DNA of 64,000 nt from VYFG01 sp965203365 (GTDB lineage Bacteria > Pseudomonadota > Gammaproteobacteria > Arenicellales > Poriferihabitantaceae): assembly GCA_965203365.1 (NCBI GenBank), contig OZ241878.1, positions 3,162,001 through 3,226,000 on the forward strand, written 5' to 3'. Every line of letters begins with the position of its first letter. Within the stretch, counting starts at the first letter, position 1. Shown here piece after piece: positions 1 through 7,984 of the stretch. A program made the position numbers and the translations under genes. The notes below the pieces were generated by a model that saw only the letters and a program-made list of their open reading frames with translations, ran no database searches and had not been told where the DNA came from.

Positions 1-920
1 AACAGACGCTAGTCGAGGAGGCTGGCCACGAATTCGTTGCCTTCCAGTGCCGCGATGAAGACGATGTCATCGGGCACTGCCAGGGTGCCGCGGGCATCTT
101 CGCCCAGTATGCGCCGATGACGGCTCGGGTCATCCGGGCATTGCCGGAACTGTCGATCATATCGATCAACGCGGTCGGTACGGACTCAATCGACCTAGAG
201 GCGGCAAGCCAATGCGGCGTCTGGGTCTGCAACGTTCCCGGCGCGAGCACGAACGAGGTCGCCACGCACGCCTTGGGCCTCGCCCTTTCCGGGATCAGGA
301 AACTGAAGGCGCTTGATCAATCCGTCCACGAGGGCCGTTGGTCACTGGACATCGCCCAAGGCATGCTGAGGCCAGCGAAGATGACCTTGGGCCTCGTCGG
401 GTTCGGCAGTATCGGACAGGAGCTCGCGCGCATCGCTGCGCCTTGCTTCGGATCAGTGATCGCCTACGATCCGTTTCAGCCAGAGCACAGGTTCCGCCAC
501 GCCACGCGTACCGCCAGCCTGGAGAGTGTGTTCGAAAAATCCCACGTCATATCGCTTCACCTGCCCCTGACTCCCGAAACGACCGCCATCGTCGATTCGG
601 ATCTTCTGTCCAGGGTCCCTACTGGCTGCTATCTCGTCAATGTTTCTCGGGGAGGCATCGTCAATCACGAGGCACTGCTGGAGGCCATCGAGAGCGGAAA
701 AGTCTCCGGCGCAGGACTGGATGTCCTGCCCAAGGAGCCGCCTGATCCGGATGATCCGATCCTGGACAACCCAGCTATCCAGCTTACGCCTCATGCGGCA
801 TACTTCTCTATGGATGCGGAGGTAGACCTTCGGCGCCAAGCCATCAACAATATCCTTGTTTGGCACGAGACTGGCTCGCCGCCGAACGCAGTCGTCGTCG
901 GATCAGGGAATCACGTATGA
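1..920 (+). CDS. D-2-hydroxyacid dehydrogenase, 5' end outside window
   Basis: NAD(P)-dependent dehydrogenase of the D-isomer-specific 2-hydroxyacid family, which interconverts 2-oxo acids and D-2-hydroxy acids. The reading frame is open from base 3 with no start before the window edge, so the N-terminus is missing. The visible part has the Rossmann motif GLVGFGSIGQELA and the three catalytic regions of the family: Arg in VSRGGIV, Glu in LPKEPPDPDD and His in LTPHAAYFS. No ACT domain follows, so it is not a full-length SerA-type phosphoglycerate dehydrogenase. It ends 46 bp before a thiamine-diphosphate enzyme on the same strand, suggesting both act on 2-oxo acids in one pathway (inference). 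The substrate cannot be read from the sequence. Confidence 0.85.
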   Translation, partial: QTLVEEAGHEFVAFQCRDEDDVIGHCQGAAGIFAQYAPMTARVIRALPELSIISINAVGTDSIDLEAASQCGVWVCNVPGASTNEVATHALGLALSGIRKLKALDQSVHEGRWSLDIAQGMLRPAKMTLGLVGFGSIGQELARIAAPCFGSVIAYDPFQPEHRFRHATRTASLESVFEKSHVISLHLPLTPETTAIVDSDLLSRVPTGCYLVNVSRGGIVNHEALLEAIESGKVSGAGLDVLPKEPPDPDDPILDNPAIQLTPHAAYFSMDAEVDLRRQAINNILVWHETGSPPNAVVVGSGNHV

Positions 921-966
921 TTGAATCCGATTCGAATTTACTATATTTGAAACAAAGAAGAGCCGG

Positions 967-2670
967 ATGATGAACCAGGTAGACGGAAAATCACGCTTAA
1001 CCGAACCGGATTCCGGTTCAGCCGCAACTGAAGCAGGAAAGAATCCGGTGATGGATGGGATGGAAACGGGATCGCTGACCTGCGGCGAAGCTCTCATGCA
1101 TCTGCTGCAGGATTACGGCGTGGACACGGTCTTCGGCATTCCCGGCGAACACACGCTGGAGCTCTATCGCGGAATAGCGACCTCCGGAATGCGTCACGTC
1201 CTGGTCCGCCATGAGCAGGGTGCCGGGTTCATGGCGGATGGGTATGCGCGCGCCTCTGGAAAGCCCGGGGTGTGCACGCTGATCACAGGGCCTGGCGTTA
1301 CCAATGCGGCGACGCCACTTGCGCAGGCTTATGCGGATTCCGTCCCCATCCTGCTGATCTCCAGCGCCAACCGCACCGAGTCTCTCGGCAAAGGATGGGG
1401 GTGCCTGCATGAAATCACGGATCAGCGGGCGGTCACGGCCCCCTTGACCGCGTTCAGTGCGATGGTGCAATCGCCGGAGGACCTTCCGGAACTGGTGGCG
1501 CAGGCATTCACGGTGTTCCGGTCCCGGCGCCCGCGCCCGGTGCACATCTCGATCCCGATCGACTTGCTGGGTACCTCCGTTGCGGGCGGATGGAAGGCAT
1601 TGGCTGCGCCAGAGCGTCCCTGCCCGGCGTCTGGCCCGGTGGCCGAAGCGGCAGCCCTGCTCGCAGCAGCGAGGCGTCCGGTGATCCTGGTCGGCGGGGG
1701 GGCTCAAGACACCGAGGACCGGGTCACTCCGATCGCAGAAATGCTGGATGCGGCGGTGATTGCCTCAAACGCTGGAAAAGGGGTCATGTCCGACCGCCAT
1801 CCACTGAGTCTCGGCGGTGGCTTGATAACAAAGGCCGTCCGGGACTATCTGGAGACGGCCGACGTCATTCTGGCCGTCGGCACAGAAATTTCCGAGACCG
1901 ACAGTTTTGAGGATTACCTGACCATCCGGGCCAAGCTGGTCCGAGTCGATATCGACCCGGCAAAATTCAACGATATCTACCCGGCCGATATTGGCATCCT
2001 CGGCGACGCCGCACGGGTACTGGATGCGCTGGGAGAGGAGTTGGGAAAGCACGCCCTGCCTGTCCACCGGGGGACGGCAACGGAACTGGCAACTGTTCGG
2101 GCAAAGCAGCACGATGACTTGACGCCGGTTGAAAGACAGCACCAGCGGTTGCTACTCCATCTTCGCGGTCTGCTTCCGGATGACGCCATCATGATGGGGG
2201 ATATCGCGCAGCTCGTCTATACGGGCTCTGCGGTGATGCCAGCCTACAAGCCGCGCACTTGGTTTTATCCGGCGGGTCTCGGCACACTGGGCTGTGCGCT
2301 GCCGGACGCCATCGGGGCCAGGATCGCCCTGCCCGACACGCCGGTTGTTGCGCTGGTTGGCGACGGCGGCTTCCTGTTCACGATCCAGGAACTGGCCACC
2401 GCCGTTGAGGAGGAACTCTGCATCCCGATCATTCTCTGGAACAACGACAGCCTCGCCATGATCCGGGATGGCATGACCCAGCGGAACATCCCGGAAATCG
2501 GCGTCAACCCGAAGAACCCGGACTTCATCCGAATTGCCGAAGGGTTCGGATGCCGCACGGCAAGACCCGACAGCCCGGACAGTTTCGCCGAGGCACTCCG
2601 CGACGCTCTGCAGGTGAACGTGCCCACCGTCATCGAAGTCCGGGAGTTCGCCGACTGGCTGATGGCCTAG
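967..2670 (+). CDS. thiamine-diphosphate enzyme, acetolactate synthase / AruI-like
   Basis: A 567-residue enzyme of the acetolactate synthase, pyruvate oxidase and 2-oxo acid decarboxylase superfamily. The catalytic Glu83 lies in VRHEQGAGFMADGYAR, and the diphosphate/Mg2+ motif runs from GDG (465-467) to NN (492-493). The N-terminal pattern CGEALMHLLQDYGV resembles 5-guanidino-2-oxopentanoate decarboxylase (AruI of arginine catabolism) as much as biosynthetic IlvB, and no small regulatory subunit gene is adjacent. The first ~35 residues are not conserved in the family; Met29 or Met32 may be the true start, although AGAAG-rich sequence precedes base 967. It follows a 2-hydroxyacid dehydrogenase by 46 bp. 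A decarboxylase or carboligase acting on a 2-oxo acid is likely; the exact reaction is open. Confidence 0.8.
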   Translation: MMNQVDGKSRLTEPDSGSAATEAGKNPVMDGMETGSLTCGEALMHLLQDYGVDTVFGIPGEHTLELYRGIATSGMRHVLVRHEQGAGFMADGYARASGKPGVCTLITGPGVTNAATPLAQAYADSVPILLISSANRTESLGKGWGCLHEITDQRAVTAPLTAFSAMVQSPEDLPELVAQAFTVFRSRRPRPVHISIPIDLLGTSVAGGWKALAAPERPCPASGPVAEAAALLAAARRPVILVGGGAQDTEDRVTPIAEMLDAAVIASNAGKGVMSDRHPLSLGGGLITKAVRDYLETADVILAVGTEISETDSFEDYLTIRAKLVRVDIDPAKFNDIYPADIGILGDAARVLDALGEELGKHALPVHRGTATELATVRAKQHDDLTPVERQHQRLLLHLRGLLPDDAIMMGDIAQLVYTGSAVMPAYKPRTWFYPAGLGTLGCALPDAIGARIALPDTPVVALVGDGGFLFTIQELATAVEEELCIPIILWNNDSLAMIRDGMTQRNIPEIGVNPKNPDFIRIAEGFGCRTARPDSPDSFAEALRDALQVNVPTVIEVREFADWLMA

Positions 2671-2765
2671 CCCTATCGAGTCGACATATCAATGACATGA
2701 CAACGCAGGCATTCAGGATTCCAGCGCTGGCCTCCGGCTTTCTTCGAAGCTGGCTTTATGCCCCA

Positions 2766-2787
2766 ACACGGCACTGATCAGCCGTGT
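2766..2787. terminator. hairpin after TPP enzyme gene
   Basis: Perfect 7-bp stem ACACGGC/GCCGTGT with an 8-nt loop, 96 bp after the stop codon. No T-tract follows on either strand, so termination here is only a suggestion. Confidence 0.25.
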
Positions 2788-2903
2788 CTGACCATGCCAC
2801 ATGATCTGATTGGCCGGATCTGGATTGTCCCTGCGGCCCCGATCGCCGTCGAGATCTGCAACCTGTGCATGGCATCTCCGAGCCGGTGCGGCGCCGTCAG
2901 CCC

Positions 2904-3203
2904 CTACCGGCCCGCATAATCATGCAAGAAAGCCAACTCGGTGTCGGTGAACATCCGCTGCGGCTCACCGTCTGGATCTAGGCGCCCAAGCCGGATCATC
3001 ACCAAGATATCCCCGGCAACGACGGCGTGGATGGTAATCGCCGGTGGCAGCCGTGCGGAACAACAGCAACTCGGTTCCCGTCTGCGATGAACCAGTTGCG
3101 GCGAACGATGGAATCGGGCCTGTCTTTGCCATCTCTCCTGACCGACTGGCCGGATTTCCCCCATGGACTTTCGGAGCCGCCACGAAAGCGCCGTCCATCA
3201 ATC
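2904..3203 (-). pseudogene. IS4-family transposase remnant (C-terminus)
   Basis: Read across several frames on the minus strand this gives ELLLFRTA, then RLPPAITIHAVVAGDILVM, then LGRLDPDGEPQRMFTDTEL and AFLHDYAGR. That is the characteristic C-terminal stretch of IS4-family (Tn5-like) transposases (family pattern: LFRTADRLQRAIAINAV.. followed by FTD.EL.FL.DYA). At least two frameshifts separate the pieces, and the catalytic DDE part is missing, so it is a dead fragment. No terminal inverted repeats were found. The rest of the 2671-3327 gap holds no other recognisable gene. Confidence 0.65.
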
Positions 3204-3327
3204 AATGGAGTGACACTGTTCATAATCGAAATCCCTAAAAGATAACAAATCAAGTTAATCCTTATGGGGAAGTAGTCCCGGCAATCCATGCTCTCATTTA
3301 AAGTGAGATTCCGGTTATGATGGTCAT

Positions 3328-4191
3328 ATGGAACCGCCTCTGCATCCAGTCATTGTACTTTGGGCACATCCCCGCTCGCTGTCCACGGTGCTGGAGCGGA
3401 TCATGCGGGAGCGTGGCGACTGTCACTGTCTGCACGAGCCCTTTATTCACTACTATTATCTTCATCTCGGACGCCGGCCGCTTCGTCACTTTGATGCTGT
3501 CCCGGATCAGCCGAGAACCTTCGCTGGGATCATGGACTGGATCGACCGGGAATCACGCCAGCAAACGGTATTTGTCAAGGACATGGCCTACTATGTTCTG
3601 CCGGAGTTTCTGCAACACCCGGAACTGGCGGGATATTTCCGCCATGCCTTTCTCATTCGTGACCCGTATCGGGCTCTGATGTCCTACTATCGGCTTGATC
3701 CTGCCTTTCAGATGGAGGAGGCGGGGCTGGAAGCCCAATGGCGACTGTTTCACTGGATTGCCGATCGGGTGGGCAAGGAGCCCCCTGTCATCCATGCCAA
3801 AGATATGCAGCGCAACCCGCGAGGAGTGGTCGGTGCGTTGTGGCAATGCTTGGGACTCGACCCAGTGGATGAGGCATTTTCCTGGCAACCCGAAGTCATT
3901 CCCCCTGAATGGGCACAGGTTGCCGTCTGGCATGAACGTACGGCACGATACTCGCGTATTGTTCCGGACCGACGGAGTGATGTGCAGGTGCGCCAAGCAT
4001 TTGCACAACTGGTTAAGAAGGCCCCGCAACTGCAGAGTTATCTGGACCATCACTGGCCGTTCTACCTGGAATTGTCATCGCGCAGCCTGTTGCCCTGGAT
4101 GGGTGATCTGCGATCAGTTTCTGGACAGGAACATGAGCCCGAGGGACAACAGGCCCAGAACACTAAATCCTATGACCAGCGGAATGACTGA
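3328..4191 (+). CDS. sulfotransferase-family protein
   Basis: A 287-residue protein with the two PAPS-binding signatures of sulfotransferases: a 5'-phosphosulfate loop near the N-terminus (LWAHPRSLSTVLERIM, residues ~10-25) and a 3'-phosphate strand-helix (HAFLIRDPYRALMSYY, ~110-125). Sulfotransferases move a sulfuryl group from 3'-phosphoadenylylsulfate to a hydroxyl or amine; the acceptor cannot be inferred. Homologues of this branch are often annotated only as sulfotransferase family protein. The last ~78 bp overlap the convergent 3' end of the Bcr/CflA exporter gene, so the C-terminal 25 residues, which are low-complexity and polar, may be a read-through extension past an ancestral stop. 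Confidence 0.75.
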   Translation: MEPPLHPVIVLWAHPRSLSTVLERIMRERGDCHCLHEPFIHYYYLHLGRRPLRHFDAVPDQPRTFAGIMDWIDRESRQQTVFVKDMAYYVLPEFLQHPELAGYFRHAFLIRDPYRALMSYYRLDPAFQMEEAGLEAQWRLFHWIADRVGKEPPVIHAKDMQRNPRGVVGALWQCLGLDPVDEAFSWQPEVIPPEWAQVAVWHERTARYSRIVPDRRSDVQVRQAFAQLVKKAPQLQSYLDHHWPFYLELSSRSLLPWMGDLRSVSGQEHEPEGQQAQNTKSYDQRND

Positions 4192-5283
4192 ACCATCGAA
4201 GGCATTGCCGATGAAATAGCCCAGGATCAGGGAAATGAGCGTCGTGACCGAACCGATCAGAGAAGACGCCAGTCCAGCCACATGGCCGAGAGGTTCCATG
4301 GCCAGTGCATTGACGTTGCCGAACAGGATTCCAGTACAAAAAAAGGTGACCATCAGATAACCCATCAGAAGCCAGAGCTCTGGTGGGTGGAATTGGCACC
4401 AGACAAGGAAGGACAGAGAGGTGAGAATCGTGACGATGAGGCCCAGACGGCACAAGAACCGCATGCCAAGGCGCATGACCAGTCGGGCATTGACCATGGA
4501 AGCCCCTCCAATGGTCAATGCCAGAATCGCGAAATAGACGGGGAATTGGGCACCGAGGCCATAGATATCCTGAAAAATCTGCTGGGCGGAATTGAGGAAG
4601 CCGACGAAGGCACCGAAGATCATCCCGCCCGCTAGGGTGTAAACCACGGTTACCCGGGTCGTGAGCACCTCGACCACCGCTCGTCGCAGCGCTTTCAAGG
4701 TCAGTGGCTGGCGCATTTCGGGGGGCAGGGTTTCCGGTTGCCGCAGATAGAACCAGACCAGAGTCAGAGTTGACAAAATCAGCAGGGCGACGAAGATGCC
4801 CCGCCACGAAGCGATGAACAGGACGGCTTGTCCCAAGGCCGGGGCAATCGCAGGAACCAGAATGAAAACCATCATCACCAGCGACATCAGGCGAGCCATT
4901 TCCCGGCCAGCAGTCCCATCCCGAATGATGGCCACGGTCAGAATTCGTGGGCCGGCGGCACCAAGACCTTGCAGAAATCGCCCGTATAACAGCCATTCGA
5001 AGGTCGTTGCCAAGGCGGCGACCAAACTGCCCAGGATGAACAGGCCGAAACCAAAAAAGACTGGTCCCCTCCGCCCCAAACTATCCGAAACCGGCCCGAA
5101 GAACAATTGACCTAAGGCAAGACCCAGGAACAGGACCGTCAGGACAAGTTGTCGATCATTGTTTCGCACCAGATTCAGGTCGGTACCAATCTCGGCCAAG
5201 GCGGGCAGCATCGCATCAATGGCCAGTGCCACCAGGGACATGCTTAGCGCCATCAGTGCGACGAATTCTTTCTTTCCGGTCAT
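4114..5283 (-). CDS. Bcr/CflA-family drug exporter (MFS)
   Basis: A 389-residue major facilitator with about 12 hydrophobic helices. The Bcr/CflA hallmark is visible near the N-terminus (ALAIDAMLPAL, residues ~19-29), followed by the MFS motif A loop between helices 2 and 3 (FGPVSDSLGRRGPVFFG). Members export bicyclomycin, chloramphenicol, sulfonamides or cysteine by proton antiport across the inner membrane. The gene is monocistronic and converges on the sulfotransferase-like gene with overlapping 3' ends. The length matches the family and the reading frame looks intact. Confidence 0.85.
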   Translation of the reverse strand: MTGKKEFVALMALSMSLVALAIDAMLPALAEIGTDLNLVRNNDRQLVLTVLFLGLALGQLFFGPVSDSLGRRGPVFFGFGLFILGSLVAALATTFEWLLYGRFLQGLGAAGPRILTVAIIRDGTAGREMARLMSLVMMVFILVPAIAPALGQAVLFIASWRGIFVALLILSTLTLVWFYLRQPETLPPEMRQPLTLKALRRAVVEVLTTRVTVVYTLAGGMIFGAFVGFLNSAQQIFQDIYGLGAQFPVYFAILALTIGGASMVNARLVMRLGMRFLCRLGLIVTILTSLSFLVWCQFHPPELWLLMGYLMVTFFCTGILFGNVNALAMEPLGHVAGLASSLIGSVTTLISLILGYFIGNAFDGSVIPLVIGFSVLGLLSLGLMFLSRN

Positions 5284-6111
5284 GAATGTCAGGGTAGATG
5301 TCTATGGATAAAACCGGCATCTGTGCCGTGGCCATCTGTCTGCGACAGACCCGTATACAATCCACCGGGTACACGGCGAGCAGCAGACAGACCGCCGAGG
5401 AGGGCGGAGATCCCCATCAGGCGAATGAACGGGCAGTCGGGGGGGATGGATACCCCCGCAGGATACGATTCCAGGTGAATGCCTCGCCATGTCGAGGCTT
5501 GTCCCGACATCGGCTTTCGAAGATGGGAACGGAACCTTGGTCAATCGTAACGCAGCAAGCTGATAGCCGGTTTGACGCTCGGTGCCAGCATTATGAATGA
5601 ACTGTCGTCGATCACATAACTTGTAAGCTGGCAAGTTTTCGTATCGATTGGAGACCGGACAATCAGTGCGCATGAATTGGTGATGGAAACTACGGGCCAT
5701 TTGATGGTGGGTTTCATTTCGCTAAATTTCCGGTCAGACCAGCTGCCGAAGGGCTCGACCAAGGTGGTCTGATCCAGTCAGGTTCGACCCGTGTCGTGGA
5801 CAGGCAACGCTGCTTCGGGCTTCGGGCCAGGAGTATCCGGATGTCCTGGTTTCCCACCAAGGCTCGTCTGGTGGCGAGCTCGTTCCCATATGGTGGAGTG
5901 TTCTCTTCCCTCGTCGAATGGGCGGCTATCGTGAAGGTGGCGTCTTTCCGGCCCGGTGTCAGCCACACTGCAGCGATCGGGTCGAGGCGCCATAGATGAG
6001 GAGAGCCCCGGTCGGTGTGATGGCGGATATCGTCTTCATATGATGCCGGGATCACAGTCACCGCAGGCATCAACAGGCTCTTGGTTCCGGAACATCGCCC
6101 TTGTCGGTCAT
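5284..6111. other. 828-bp intergenic region, no supported gene
   Basis: Short open frames exist on both strands, but none has a convincing ribosome-binding site together with a recognisable protein pattern. A 58-residue minus-strand frame around 5541-5717 could be a gene relic; I do not recognise it. Confidence 0.5.
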
Positions 6112-6795
6112 TCAAGCGCCCATACCCAGCCCCTGCATGAAGGAGCGAATATGCTTGATTTCGTTCGGGTGCACCGAATGAGGCATCGGATAGCTGTGCC
6201 ACTCCAAGGGGTAATCCCACTTCTCCAGCCATTGCCGGCTGCGCTGTGCGAGAGCGATGGGAATCACCGGGTCGAACGTGCCATGGGCCATGAACACAGG
6301 CGTCGAGCCATTGGCTTCGCTGCGCTCTGTGGGGGTCGATTCCGCCACCGGCAGATAGGTGGACAAGGCAATCAGTCCTGCTAGCCTTTCGGGATGCCGA
6401 AGGCCTGTGAACAGTGTCACGGCCCCTCCTTGGGAAAATCCGGCCAGTAGGATCCGATTAGAAGGGATTCCTCGCGCTTTTTCCCTGGTGATCAGCTGGC
6501 CGACAAGCCTCCGGGAATCTTCAAGACCGTCACGATCTTCTTCTTGGTCGAAATCCATGCCTTGGATATCGTACCAGCCGCGCATTTCCAGACCTCCATG
6601 GAGGCTAATCGGCCGAACCGGTGCATGAGGGAAGACAAATCGAACCGCCGGTTGGTCGCGGAAGCCCAATTCCGGGACCAGTGGCATGAAATCATGGCCG
6701 TCCGCGCCGAGGCCATGCAGCCAGACCACAGACCAGCTAGGCGTCTGGCCGGTTTCATGGACAAGAGGTTCGGTCAAGGGAGGAATCACAGACAT
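6112..6795 (-). CDS. carboxylesterase (alpha/beta hydrolase, EstB/YpfH-like)
   Basis: A 227-residue serine hydrolase of the phospholipase/carboxylesterase family, which cleaves short-chain carboxylic esters in the cytosol. It shows the oxyanion segment WLHGLGADGHDF (residues ~25-36), the nucleophile elbow GFSQGG with Ser121, Asp175 in HGTFDPVIP and His206 in MPHSVHP, so the catalytic triad is complete. The full length agrees with the family (about 220 residues) and there is no signal peptide. It is transcribed away from the RND efflux operon, with a promoter region of under 60 bp between them. Confidence 0.88.
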   Translation of the reverse strand: MSVIPPLTEPLVHETGQTPSWSVVWLHGLGADGHDFMPLVPELGFRDQPAVRFVFPHAPVRPISLHGGLEMRGWYDIQGMDFDQEEDRDGLEDSRRLVGQLITREKARGIPSNRILLAGFSQGGAVTLFTGLRHPERLAGLIALSTYLPVAESTPTERSEANGSTPVFMAHGTFDPVIPIALAQRSRQWLEKWDYPLEWHSYPMPHSVHPNEIKHIRSFMQGLGMGA

Positions 6796-6851
6796 GGCAT
6801 CAGAAAAATAAGTGTATTATGAACATAACAGATTTCGGCGATAATACCCTG

Positions 6852-7979
6852 ATGAAAATGTGCTTCCAGTCAGGTCGTTTATGGGCCTTCCGGCTGCTGT
6901 TGGTAGGGTTGGTGATCACTCCCGCCCATGCGCAGCAGACATTGGTCACGGTGGACTCCGTGGTCCGTCAGGATTTCACCCAGACAGTGCCCATCCTCGG
7001 TCGACTGGTGACGATACGGGCGGGTACCGTGGCGGCCCGAGTGGCTGGTGCAGTCACTGAGATGACGGTTCGGGTCGGCGATTCGGTGATTCGGGGACAA
7101 CCTATTGCCACCATTGACCCGGAACCCCTGCGTCTGCAGAAGCAACTGGCGGAAAACCAGTATCGGGAGGCTGAAGCCCGTATCGCGGTGGCCCAAGCCC
7201 AGCTTGCACTGGCCCGTCAGGATGTCAACCGGCTCAATACCTTGCAGTCTTCGGCGGCCGTGAGCAAGGCGCAGATCGACAATGCCAACCAGCAGCAGAA
7301 CATTGCCTTTGCCCGGGTGCGGGAAGCTGAGATGGCGCTTCAAAGCGCTGATGCACAGATCCGATTGGTCGAACTGGAGCTGGATTACACTCAGATCACC
7401 GCGCCGTACGAGGGCACTGTCACGGCGAAACTGACCGAAGTGGGCAGCTACCTCCAGCGGGGACAGGCGGTAGTGCAAATGATCTCCGATGGTGCCTTGG
7501 AACTGGAGGCGGATATTCCGGCCGCCCGCTTGGGGGGGTTGACCATTGGCCGATCGGTCGAGATTGTCTTTGAGGACGATATCCGGCAGGTCGCACGGGT
7601 CCGTGCCGTGGTGCCGGAAGAAAATCCCAGAACACGAACCCGTCGGGTCCGCTTCTCTCTGGACATTGATCCCAAGACGCTGGCATTGGCGGTCGCACAA
7701 AGTGTGACGGTGTTCATTCCGGCCGGTGCGAGCCGGGAGATCCGCTCGGTGCACAAGGATGCCGTGATTCGTCAGGAACAGGGCAGCATTGTCTATGTCG
7801 TCGAGGAAGGACTTGCCCGGCTGAGACCGGTCCGCCTAGGCGCTCCGGTGGGCAATCGGCTGGAAGTGGTGGGCGGTCTGGCCGAAGGCGACCGGGTCGT
7901 GATCCGGGGCAATGAGCGCTTGCGTCCGGACCAGCCGGTCGCCGTGGCCGGGGATGCCTCCCAGGGCGGCTCTGGATAA
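6852..7979 (+). CDS. RND efflux periplasmic adaptor (HlyD/MFP family)
   Basis: Membrane-fusion protein linking an inner-membrane RND pump to an outer-membrane channel. The start at 6852 gives a clean signal peptide (LLLVGLVITPAHA before QQ); an upstream ATG at 6819 would add 11 polar residues. The order is standard: a lipoyl-like strand (VAARVAGAVTEMTVRVGDSV), a coiled-coil hairpin rich in Ala, Gln and Arg (about residues 100-165), the second lipoyl half (ITAPYEGTVTAKLTEVG), then beta-barrel domains. It ends 5 bp before the RND gene, so the two are co-transcribed. No tolC-like outer-membrane gene is adjacent, so a channel encoded elsewhere must be used. Confidence 0.9.
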   Translation: MKMCFQSGRLWAFRLLLVGLVITPAHAQQTLVTVDSVVRQDFTQTVPILGRLVTIRAGTVAARVAGAVTEMTVRVGDSVIRGQPIATIDPEPLRLQKQLAENQYREAEARIAVAQAQLALARQDVNRLNTLQSSAAVSKAQIDNANQQQNIAFARVREAEMALQSADAQIRLVELELDYTQITAPYEGTVTAKLTEVGSYLQRGQAVVQMISDGALELEADIPAARLGGLTIGRSVEIVFEDDIRQVARVRAVVPEENPRTRTRRVRFSLDIDPKTLALAVAQSVTVFIPAGASREIRSVHKDAVIRQEQGSIVYVVEEGLARLRPVRLGAPVGNRLEVVGGLAEGDRVVIRGNERLRPDQPVAVAGDASQGGSG

Positions 7980-7984
7980 CGACC

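Noticed and set aside
2691..2777. Small frame after the TPP enzyme
   Set aside because: No ribosome-binding site and no family pattern.
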